Assembly (NCBI RefSeq): GCF_015207245.1
Contig: NZ_JADEXF010000033.1
Location: forward strand, 1 to 10,567
From: Nostoc cf. edaphicum LEGE 07299
GTDB lineage: Bacteria; Cyanobacteriota; Cyanobacteriia; Cyanobacteriales; Nostocaceae
Direction of reading: 5' to 3'
Length of the DNA: 10,567 nt
The position numbers and the translations under genes are program-made. Shown piece after piece: positions 1 to 4,625 of the stretch; position 1 is the stretch's first letter; the number at the start of each line of letters is the position of its first letter. Under the pieces are notes generated by a model. It did not search any database. It was given only the letters and a program-made list of their open reading frames with translations, and was not told the DNA's origin.

Positions 1-288
1 GAGAAACTGCCACCAGAGTTATTGCCAGAAGCCCTTACTGCTGCCAGGGAAATTCAGGATGAGTCAAATCGTGCCAATGTCTTGAGAGCCTTAACTGAGA
101 AACTGCCACTAGAGTTATTGCCAGAAGCTCTTGCTGCTGCCAGAGCGATTCAGAATCAGTCAAATCGTGCCTATGCCTTGATTGCCTTAGCTGAGAAACT
201 GCCACCAGAGTTATTGCCAGAAGCTCTTGCTGCTGCCAGGGAAATTCAGTCTGAGGATTATCGTGCCAATGTCTTGAGTGCCTTAGCT
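1..288 (+). repeat. 96-bp in-frame tandem repeat, three copies
   Basis: Three consecutive 96-bp units start at 1, 97 and 193 and differ at only a few positions each. They encode the 32-residue helical repeats of the partial gene. The high nucleotide identity, beyond protein constraint, suggests recent expansion or gene conversion. The array probably continues upstream of the window. Confidence 0.9.
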
Positions 289-486
289 GAAAGTTTGTCA
301 CAAATGCCATCTACGGAACTTTTCCCCCTTTGGCAAGATACAGCTCATGAGCTATCCCTTCACACTCGCCCTAATTTGCTGCAAGATATCAAGGCATTGT
401 TTCCAGTTATCTTTGCATTAGGTGGCGAAACTGTAACGGCAGAAATTGCTTGTGCGATTGTGGATGTGGGGCGATGGTGGAAATAA
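1..486 (+). CDS. C-terminal part of a 32-residue helical-repeat protein (5' end outside window)
   Basis: The frame is open from the first base, so the true start lies upstream. The TTG at 22 is inside a repeat and should not be taken as the start. Three near-identical 32-residue units begin at bases 1, 97 and 193, each of the form EKLPPELLPEALxAAREIQ followed by a NRANVLxAL-like segment. A fourth, degenerate unit (ESLSQMPSTELFPLW) is followed by a non-repeat tail ending in VDVGRWWK. The pattern of paired amphipathic helices suggests an alpha-solenoid scaffold. From memory, such repeats and this kind of tail occur at the C-termini of large cyanobacterial multidomain proteins, some with NACHT/NB-ARC-type ATPase domains. 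No N-terminal domain is visible here, so any signalling or defence role is inference. The stop codon overlaps a heptamer repeat. Confidence 0.8.
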   Translation, partial: EKLPPELLPEALTAAREIQDESNRANVLRALTEKLPLELLPEALAAARAIQNQSNRAYALIALAEKLPPELLPEALAAAREIQSEDYRANVLSALAESLSQMPSTELFPLWQDTAHELSLHTRPNLLQDIKALFPVIFALGGETVTAEIACAIVDVGRWWK

Positions 487-531
487 TTTGTAATTCGTAA
501 TTCGTAATTCGTAATTCGTAATTTGTAATTT
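485..531 (+). repeat. Heptamer tandem repeat (AATTCGT), six units
   Basis: Six 7-bp units run from 485 to 526: an AATTTGT, four AATTCGT and another AATTTGT, followed by AATTT. The first unit overlaps the TAA stop (484-486) of the helical-repeat gene. This is a typical short tandemly repeated repetitive (STRR) sequence of filamentous cyanobacteria. The following stretch, to about 660, shows no gene. Confidence 0.85.
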
Positions 532-617
532 AAGAGAGTTAGATTTAACTTGTATCTGTAGCCTGATTTCGGTCAATTGGTATAAGGAGATGCAGAATCT
601 ATAGTTTTAAGCAAAGT

Positions 618-753
618 GCGATCGCTATTTACAGCTACTCAACCATCAATCAGGTATCGAATTTACAAACTCTCTTTGGTGTCCATGAGTGAGCGATCGC
701 AATTAATTATAAAATCATCAAATAAATTGTCTAGACTGTCAATGAGCGATCGC
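618..753. repeat. Cluster of three HIP1 octamers (GCGATCGC)
   Basis: HIP1 palindromes lie at 618-625, 693-700 and 746-753. Others in the window are at 2240-2247, 2261-2268, 2402-2409, 3054-3061, 3446-3453, 6360-6367, 8543-8550 and 9143-9150. HIP1 over-representation is a hallmark of many cyanobacterial genomes, so this supports the taxonomic guess rather than a local function. Confidence 0.9.
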
Positions 754-797
754 CAGGGGTTATCTTTGGCAATGAGAACAATCGCGTTACCAAATAC
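663..797 (-). pseudogene. VapB-like (AbrB-fold) antitoxin remnant, C-terminal half
   Basis: Read on the minus strand in the frame ending at the TAA at 663-665, the codons give GNAIVLIAKDNPW, then RSLIDSLDNLFDDFI and a short tail ending TKESL. From memory, VapB/MazE-like antitoxins of cyanobacteria end with a stretch like GNAVVLLP...W..LIDSL..FSDDF, so this matches their C-terminal half well. The DNA-binding AbrB half is missing. In this frame the sequence reads back into the DUF433 gene without a start. Just downstream on the same strand the sequence can be read IRYLID before a stop, which resembles the start of a VapC PIN toxin (RYLLDTN-like), but that is too short to call. This is the best account of the 487-810 stretch, which has no intact gene. 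Confidence 0.6.
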
Positions 798-814
798 AAG
801 CGAATTCGGCTCAT
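791..814 (-). pseudogene. First eight codons of a DUF5615-like toxin gene
   Basis: The ATG at 814-812 overlaps the TGA of the DUF433 gene by four bases (ATGA), the usual coupling of DUF433 antitoxin genes with a downstream DUF5615 (PIN-like) gene. It encodes MSRIRLYL, the start I remember for DUF5615 proteins (MSRIRLYLDED...). The reading then diverges and stops at codon 28, because at about base 790 the DNA becomes the VapB remnant in another frame. I infer a deletion that joined two toxin-antitoxin loci and removed the toxin body. Confidence 0.5.
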
Positions 815-1104
815 GAAAGTTTTTGAGTTTTATGCAGTTTCTCTAATCTGTCTCCCTCTGCCTCTTCTGCTGCAATGTCAGCGTCAATTTGGTCGCGGTT
901 AGCATGATAATAAGCTAAAGCTGCATAAACCTGCGCTAAAGTCAAATGACTAATTTGATCTGCAATCTCTTCAGCGCTGTAACCTTGTTTGTACCAGATG
1001 GCTATGCGCTTTACTGTCACCCCTGTACCAGCAATAATCGGGCAACCGCCGTGTATTCCAGGATGATGGTTAATTAGTGTACCAATATCAGTAATAGCTG
1101 CCAA
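811..1104 (-). CDS. DUF433 family antitoxin-like protein
   Basis: This protein of about 97 residues carries the DUF433 hallmarks: an N-terminal DIGTLINHHPGIHGG block, then GxPIIAGTGVTVKRI, a GYSAEEIADQISHLTLAQVY segment predicted to be a helix-turn-helix, then AALAYYHANRDQID. I chose the TTG start at 1104 because GGAGA lies 7 bases upstream of it and family members begin close to this point. An ATG at 1164 in frame would add 20 unrelated residues, overlap the upstream gene by 29 bases and lacks an obvious ribosome site. The usual GTR in the central motif is GTG here. Family knowledge makes it the antitoxin or regulator partner of a DUF5615 PIN-like toxin. That partner is reduced to eight codons just downstream, so this copy is orphaned. 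It is probably co-transcribed with the gene ending at 1136. Confidence 0.8.
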   Translation of the reverse strand: MAAITDIGTLINHHPGIHGGCPIIAGTGVTVKRIAIWYKQGYSAEEIADQISHLTLAQVYAALAYYHANRDQIDADIAAEEAEGDRLEKLHKTQKLS

Positions 1105-1135
1105 AACTTGTTCTCCGAAATTTTTTACATTATCT

Positions 1136-1375
1136 CTAATTTGACCAGTTAGCAAGATATTCATTTAGAGTCATTGACTTACCATCGCTATACTCAGCAC
1201 GAACTTCTTCAATTTCTGCCAGTGTTTCTGCATCGTCTTCGTACAACGCTTCTTCGGCTTCAAAAATTTGTTGCTCAATTAGCTCTTGAAGTTGACGTTT
1301 TTCTGTTAAATCAAGAGAAGATATTGCTTCTGCTAAAGTTTCTAAGGAGAGTTGTAGTTTAACAATGGCTGGCAT
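1136..1375 (-). CDS. Small antitoxin-like protein, orphan
   Basis: This 79-residue acidic helical protein reads MPAIVKLQLSLETLAEAIS, then LTEKRQLQELIEQQIFEAEEALYEDDAETLAEIEEVRAEY with a C-terminal LNEYLANWSN. The ATG at 1375 has AGGAG four bases upstream, so I prefer it to the in-frame ATG at 1405. From memory, cyanobacterial genomes hold many such proteins, often annotated as hypothetical or as the antitoxin side of RelE/ParE-type modules. The EIExxRxEYxxG...xEYL ending is typical of them. No RelE-like toxin follows: 31 bases downstream comes the DUF433 gene instead. Function as an antitoxin is inference from size, charge and neighbourhood. Confidence 0.7.
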   Translation of the reverse strand: MPAIVKLQLSLETLAEAISSLDLTEKRQLQELIEQQIFEAEEALYEDDAETLAEIEEVRAEYSDGKSMTLNEYLANWSN

Positions 1376-1599
1376 TTTTCTCCTATTGGGTGTATAATTT
1401 CGCATTTTGACACCATTATGCTGATTTTAACAGTTATATTTTTGTCAAACCCAAAGTCTTGGGGTTGTATTTCACGCTTGTGGGGTGCAGCGCAGCAATT
1501 GGATTTGTCTAACCTGGGTTTGCGTAGTTTACCGCCGTAGGCATCGCCTACGCATTCGGTGTTATCGTAAAGAATATTAGGAATTAATTACCAAGGCAG
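1376..1599. promoter_or_regulatory. Divergent intergenic region between two antitoxin genes
   Basis: The 224 bases separate the minus-strand antitoxin-like gene from the plus-strand phd-like gene, so both promoters should lie here. A TTGACA box on the minus strand (1448-1443) has a CATAAT 22 bases downstream, which is too wide for a convincing pair. A weak hairpin (1448-1466, AACCCAA/TTGGGGTT with one bulge) and the repeat hairpin at 1521-1554 occupy the rest. No gene is seen. Confidence 0.4.
1521..1554. repeat. Palindromic dispersed repeat (CGTAGGC/GCCTACG hairpin)
   Basis: CGTAGGC (1536-1542) and GCCTACG (1546-1552) form a perfect 7-bp stem with a 3-base loop. The outer words TGCGTAG (1521-1527) and CTACGCA (1548-1554) are also complementary, allowing an alternative fold. 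From memory, GTAGGC...GCCTAC palindromes are frequent small dispersed repeats in Nostoc-type genomes. Confidence 0.7.
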
Positions 1600-1848
1600 A
1601 TGACTATTACTGTCAACGTTGCCCAAGCAACTGCCAAATTTAGTGAACTTCTGAGTCAGGTATTGCTCGGTGAAGAAGTCGTAATTGCTGAACAGGGGAT
1701 TCCAGTTGCACGTTTAGTGGCTCTCACAAATACCAGTTATCCTCGCATTCCAGGCTTAGATAAAGGTAAAGTGTTTATTGCACCAGATTTCAACGAGCCT
1801 TTACCAGAAGAAATCTTAAGTGATTTTGAAAATTCTAACCTCGTTTAG
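1600..1848 (+). CDS. Phd/YefM-family antitoxin of a VapBC-type module
   Basis: This 82-residue protein begins MTITVNVAQATAKFSELL, followed by GEEVVIAEQGIPVARLVAL, the classic Phd/YefM fold in which the N-terminal domain dimerises and binds the operon's own promoter. The C-terminal part (roughly residues 45-82, with PGLDKGKVFIAPDFNEPLPEEILSDFE) is the flexible region that typically wraps the toxin. The PG.DKGKV.I..DF..PLPEEIL pattern is characteristic of antitoxins paired with PIN toxins of the Sll0205 type. AAGG lies 5 bases upstream of the ATG. The toxin gene starts two bases after the stop, indicating translational coupling. Autoregulation through the upstream divergent region is expected from the family but no operator is identified. 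Confidence 0.92.
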   Translation: MTITVNVAQATAKFSELLSQVLLGEEVVIAEQGIPVARLVALTNTSYPRIPGLDKGKVFIAPDFNEPLPEEILSDFENSNLV

Positions 1849-1850
1849 TA

Positions 1851-2237
1851 ATGAGAGCTTTACTGGATACCCATGCATTCATTTGGTGGGTAACAAATGA
1901 TCCTCAATTATCTGCCAATGCTCGTAACGTAATTGCTGATTCAGGTAACATCCTATTTTTGAGCGTGGTAAGTGCATGGGAAATTGTCATCAAAAATAAA
2001 TTAGGGAAACTGACTTTACCTGAACCTGTAGAACAATATATTCCAACTCGTCTGGCAATCAATCGCTTTGAAAGTTTACCTATTCAAATGAGCCATGTTT
2101 TGCAAGTTGCTAGTTTACCAAATATCCACCGAGATCCATTTGATCGGATTTTGATTGCTCAAAGCCAAGTAGAGAATTTGCCAATTGTGACAATTGATCG
2201 GCAAATTACACAATATCTTGTTCAAACTATATGGTGA
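1851..2237 (+). CDS. vapC: PIN-domain ribonuclease toxin, VapC family
   Basis: This 128-residue PIN-domain protein is of normal family length. The acidic metal-binding residues are all present: Asp6 in LLDTHAFIWW, Glu44 in VSAWEIVIK, Asp95/Asp98 in HRDPFDRILIAQ and Asp116 in IVTIDRQI. These should coordinate Mg/Mn for endoribonuclease cleavage, most likely of a tRNA or other structured RNA, as in VapC toxins. The HRDPFDRILIAQ motif places it in the PIN_Sll0205-like branch. It follows the antitoxin gene by two bases with almost no separate ribosome site, so expression probably depends on coupling. This module looks intact, in contrast to the broken ones on the other strand. Confidence 0.93.
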   Translation: MRALLDTHAFIWWVTNDPQLSANARNVIADSGNILFLSVVSAWEIVIKNKLGKLTLPEPVEQYIPTRLAINRFESLPIQMSHVLQVASLPNIHRDPFDRILIAQSQVENLPIVTIDRQITQYLVQTIW

Positions 2238-2272
2238 TGGCGATCGCCCTTCTATAAACTGCGATCGCCTAT

Positions 2273-2378
2273 ATATAGCAATCCTAAATGAGTTGTGAAA
2301 ATCCAGAGACTTAGATCCCCGACTTCTCAAAGAAGTCGGGGATCTTAATTGTTCACGACTGATTTAGGACTGCTATAT
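2273..2378. mobile_element. 106-bp foldback (MITE-like) element with nested hairpin
   Basis: The outer arms (about 2273-2299 and 2352-2378) are complementary with three mismatches in roughly 26 bp and begin/end with ATATAGCA/TGCTATAT. Inside is a perfect 15-bp stem, AGATCCCCGACTTCT (2313-2327) with its complement at 2331-2345 and a CAA loop. There is no coding capacity. I recall very similar GATCCCCGACTTC hairpins with TAGCA-type ends scattered through Nostoc genomes. A non-autonomous element is therefore likely. A possible ATAT target duplication is ambiguous because it is palindromic. The element lies 35 bp after vapC and could also stop its transcription. Confidence 0.75.
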
Positions 2379-2473
2379 CGGTCTTTCTTACAGAATACTA
2401 AGCGATCGCTTACAAAAGTTTTACCTACGCACGAATATTCATTAACAAGCCACTTTGCGTTTATGCACTCCCC

Positions 2474-2593
2474 AACTTACGGGAGCAGCTACAGAACTTA
2501 CGGGAGCAGCTACAGAACTTACGGGAGCAGCTACAGAACTTACGGGAGCAGCTACAGAACTTATGGGAGCAGCTACAGAACTTATGGGAGCTT
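2474..2593 (+). repeat. 21-bp tandem repeat, five copies plus partial sixth
   Basis: Full 21-bp units begin at 2474, 2495, 2516, 2537 and 2558, with a 15-base partial copy from 2579. The last two differ from the others by one base (ACGGG to ATGGG). All three plus-strand frames are open through the unit. One frame gives the coiled-coil heptad LREQLQN (LWEQLQN in copy 5), running from a stop at 2399-2401 to a TAA at about 2614-2616, with no ATG, GTG or TTG start. Another gives YGSSYRT. Neither has a ribosome site, so this is either a remnant of a coiled-coil gene or a non-coding array. The length, three times seven, fits the heptamer theme of the window. The bases from 2379 to 2473 hold nothing recognisable apart from a HIP1 site. 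Confidence 0.85.
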
Positions 2594-2740
2594 ATAAATA
2601 CTAATATCTCGTAATTAACTTACGAAAAATTACTGTTATCAATAAAAAATTTTAGTAAAAAAAATTGCGAGTTTTACTGAACCGAAACGCAGTTTAACTG
2701 AGGCAAGCTAGCTCTAGCAGCATCTTAAAGAAGTAATTTT
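2594..2740 (+). promoter_or_regulatory. AT-rich leader of the 131-aa hypothetical gene
   Basis: The 147 bases before the gene contain an inverted repeat TCGTAA (2609-2614)/TTACGA (2620-2625), A/T tracts around 2640-2665 and a small palindrome GCTAG/CTAGC (2707-2718). No clear -35/-10 pair or riboswitch fold is apparent. Confidence 0.3.
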
Positions 2741-3136
2741 ATGTCTCGTAAAAAACGTACATCCCGTGTTTTAGAAAAAGCTCAGTTAAGATCGGCTGGA
2801 CTGAAATCGATTGTTCCAAGCGTCAAATTTGATGAAGATTATAGTCTAGAAAAATTAGTTGAGTCAATCGACCAGTTACGCAGCAAAATTGATGTTTATA
2901 ATACTGCTCTGTCTGTAGTTGACTCTTCTAAAACTGAAATTGAAGAGATGGAAAAAAACTTGAGTCAGCTTTCTGAAAAAATGCTGATGGTGGTTGGTAT
3001 CAAGTACGGCAAAGACAGCCGCGAATATGAGATGGCGGGTGGTGTTCGCTATAGCGATCGCACCCGTAAAATCAGGTCGAGTCGCTTGAAAAATGTTGCA
3101 GAACAAGCATCTGATGAAAATGCTAAAACTGCATAA
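2741..3136 (+). CDS. Conserved cyanobacterial hypothetical protein (131 aa, coiled-coil centre)
   Basis: The protein has a basic N-terminus (MSRKKRTSRVLEKAQLRSAG) and a central helical segment of about residues 40-85 (LEKLVESIDQLRSKIDVYNTAL, later KTEIEEMEKNLSQLSEKML) that looks like a short coiled coil. A conserved-looking block follows, GIKYGKDSREYEMAGGVRYSDRTRK, then a basic, polar tail. I recognise this pattern as a protein family found in several copies in heterocystous cyanobacteria with no assigned function. The ATG at 2741 is preceded by AAAGAAG, a weak ribosome site at suitable distance. The basic ends with an acidic coil could suit nucleic-acid or complex binding, but this is speculation. 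It stands alone, with repeats on both sides. Confidence 0.8.
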   Translation: MSRKKRTSRVLEKAQLRSAGLKSIVPSVKFDEDYSLEKLVESIDQLRSKIDVYNTALSVVDSSKTEIEEMEKNLSQLSEKMLMVVGIKYGKDSREYEMAGGVRYSDRTRKIRSSRLKNVAEQASDENAKTA

Positions 3137-3164
3137 AATGCAGGATAAGGTAAGAAGCGCAATG

Positions 3165-3220
3165 AATCGCCGTTTTTACAAAAGACTGATTATTGTAGAG
3201 ACGGCGATTTATCGCGTCTT
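3165..3220. repeat. Inverted repeat downstream of the hypothetical gene
   Basis: AATCGCCGT (3165-3173) is complementary to ACGGCGATT (3201-3209). The second arm can also pair with the following ATCGCGTCT (3211-3219) as AGACG-GCGAT/ATCGC-GTCT with one bulge. These mutually exclusive stems lie 28 bases after the gene's stop. GAGACG.CGATT..ATCGCGTCT hairpins are common dispersed repeats in cyanobacteria. It may act as a terminator, but there is no proper T-run. Confidence 0.55.
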
Positions 3221-3307
3221 TAAAAAATCCGGGAGAAATTGTTTCCAAAGTACCACCTACGACTTTAGAGTGTTGAAATAACTCAAATAGCTATTTAAAG
3301 GCGAGGT

Positions 3308-4375
3308 ATGATAACAAACTTTAGTCGGCGTGAATTTATCTTGCTCGGTTCAGCAGGGTTTGGTACTAGTTTACTGCTGCAAGCTTGCAGTAATCAGACG
3401 ACACCAACAGCGACAACAACGGGTGGTACTGAAGGGTTTAAAATAGCGATCGCTCTCCCTGGAGTGATTACCGATAAAGGCTGGAATCAATCTGGTTATG
3501 AAGGAATCAATTTAGCAAAACAAAAGCTAGGTGCCGAAACCGCCTATGTCGAAAAAGTACCACAAGCAGATCAAACAGAAGTATTAACAGATTTTGCTCG
3601 TAAAGGCTACAATCTCATCTTCGCGCATGGCGGACAATTTGATGCCGCAATTGAACAAGTCGCCTCACAGTTCCCCAACACATTTTTTGTGGGAGTAAAT
3701 GGTAATCTCAAGGGTGAAAATATTGCTTCTTTACGAATAGATCACCTACAAACTAGTTATTTGTGTGGCATTATCGCTGCTTCTGTGACTAAATCTAATA
3801 AATTAGCTTATATTGCTGGAGAGAAGTTCCCTGCTACCGAGGGAGAACTGCGGGGGTTTGAATTAGGAGCAAAGTCTGTTAAACCAAATATTCAAATTAC
3901 TTCTACTTTTACGGGTGATTGGAATGATGTTGCCAAAGCCAAGGAAGCGACTCTCGCATTAATTTCTTCTGGGGCTGATGTCATCTATCAATGGTTAGAT
4001 AATGCCTCAGCCGCAGTCTTACAAACAGCAGGTGAAAAAGGAATATATGCTTTTGGTAACACCAAGGATCAATTAGATGTTGCACCAAAAGCTGTCTTAA
4101 CCAGCGCTGTCAAACGCTTGGATTTAGCCATAGGTTATATAGCAGAATTAGCCAAACAAAAACAAATTAAAGGACAAATATATACAATTGGGCTAGAAAA
4201 AACAGATATATTATTTTTAGGGCAATTTGGAGCAATTATACCGGAAGCAGTTAAGCAAAAGGTATTGAATGCAAACCAAGAGATTGTTAATAAAAAAATC
4301 GTTTTTGAAGATTGCAAAGAGGCTGGTAAGGATACGCGCTGTTTAAAATATGTTGGTAATGATAAGACCTTATAA
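3308..4375 (+). CDS. BMP/PnrA-family ABC transporter substrate-binding lipoprotein
   Basis: This 355-residue protein has a combined export signal: SRREFI at residues 6-11 is a twin-arginine motif, followed by a hydrophobic stretch and the lipobox LLQAC with Cys27 as the lipid-modified residue. The mature part starts with a Thr/Gly-rich linker, then KIAIALPGVITDKGWNQSGYEGI, the signature of the BMP (basic membrane protein/Med/PnrA) family of periplasmic binding proteins. Later family features are LIFAHGGQFDAAIEQVA, FVGVNGN, YLCGIIAASVTKSNKLAYIAG, and GADVIYQWLDNAS. Known members bind nucleosides such as purines, or related small molecules, for an ABC importer. No ATPase or permease partner is nearby, so it is a solitary receptor serving an unlinked transporter. 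The ATG has GAGG 2-3 bases upstream, an unusually tight spacing. Confidence 0.92.
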   Translation: MITNFSRREFILLGSAGFGTSLLLQACSNQTTPTATTTGGTEGFKIAIALPGVITDKGWNQSGYEGINLAKQKLGAETAYVEKVPQADQTEVLTDFARKGYNLIFAHGGQFDAAIEQVASQFPNTFFVGVNGNLKGENIASLRIDHLQTSYLCGIIAASVTKSNKLAYIAGEKFPATEGELRGFELGAKSVKPNIQITSTFTGDWNDVAKAKEATLALISSGADVIYQWLDNASAAVLQTAGEKGIYAFGNTKDQLDVAPKAVLTSAVKRLDLAIGYIAELAKQKQIKGQIYTIGLEKTDILFLGQFGAIIPEAVKQKVLNANQEIVNKKIVFEDCKEAGKDTRCLKYVGNDKTL

Positions 4376-4431
4376 AGGGGGACTTTGATTCCAGTTTCCG
4401 CCTTTTAAGGGGAGTTAGGGGGGATCAATAA

Positions 4432-4581
4432 CCCGCATTTCTCACAAGCTTTAGGCGTTTGATGGAGCAGAGGGGCAGAGGGGCAGAGGGGCAGAGGCGA
4501 AAGACTTACTGCAACTTCTCCCCTGCTCCCCTGCTCCCCTGCACAAGCGCAGGCTTTGAGAGGTGTGGTGAGAAATCCGGG
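4432..4581. repeat. 150-bp foldback repeat with octamer G-rich and C-rich arms
   Basis: The outer arms CCCGCATTTCTCAC (4432-4445) and GTGAGAAATCCGGG (4568-4581) match in 13 of 14 positions. Inside, the octamer CAGAGGGG is repeated about 3.75 times (4468-4497) and opposed by three copies of CTCCCCTG (4518-4541), so the arms can pair. Both flanking genes converge on it (BMP gene ends at 4375, TolC gene at 4626), so it may act as a bidirectional terminator. The preceding bases 4376-4428 look like an eroded copy of another G/C-run repeat. No gene is present in the 250-base gap. Confidence 0.7.
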
Positions 4582-4625
4582 AATAAGTGCCTAAAATCAT
4601 AGCCAACTACTTTTCAAACAACCTT

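Noticed and set aside
616..816. 66-codon plus-strand reading frame
   Set aside because: It is built largely on HIP1 sites, has no ribosome site or family resemblance, and is antisense to the better-supported VapB/DUF5615 remnants.
1174..1362. 62-codon plus-strand frame
   Set aside because: Fully antisense to the antitoxin-like gene at 1136-1375, which has a good ribosome site and family pattern.
1405..1448. Strong minus-strand promoter for the antitoxin-like gene
   Set aside because: The TTGACA box has its best -10 partner 22 bases away, outside the usual 16-18, so it is not called as a promoter.
2115..2330. 71-codon minus-strand frame opposite vapC
   Set aside because: Antisense to the end of vapC and running from the foldback hairpin, with no independent support.
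2349..2597. 82-codon plus-strand frame with YGSSYRT repeats
   Set aside because: It starts inside the foldback element and its second half is only the 21-bp array. No ribosome site or plausible N-terminal domain.
3093..3281. 62-codon plus-strand frame overlapping the end of the hypothetical gene
   Set aside because: The first part is out-of-frame coding DNA and the rest is an inverted repeat with no protein-like pattern.
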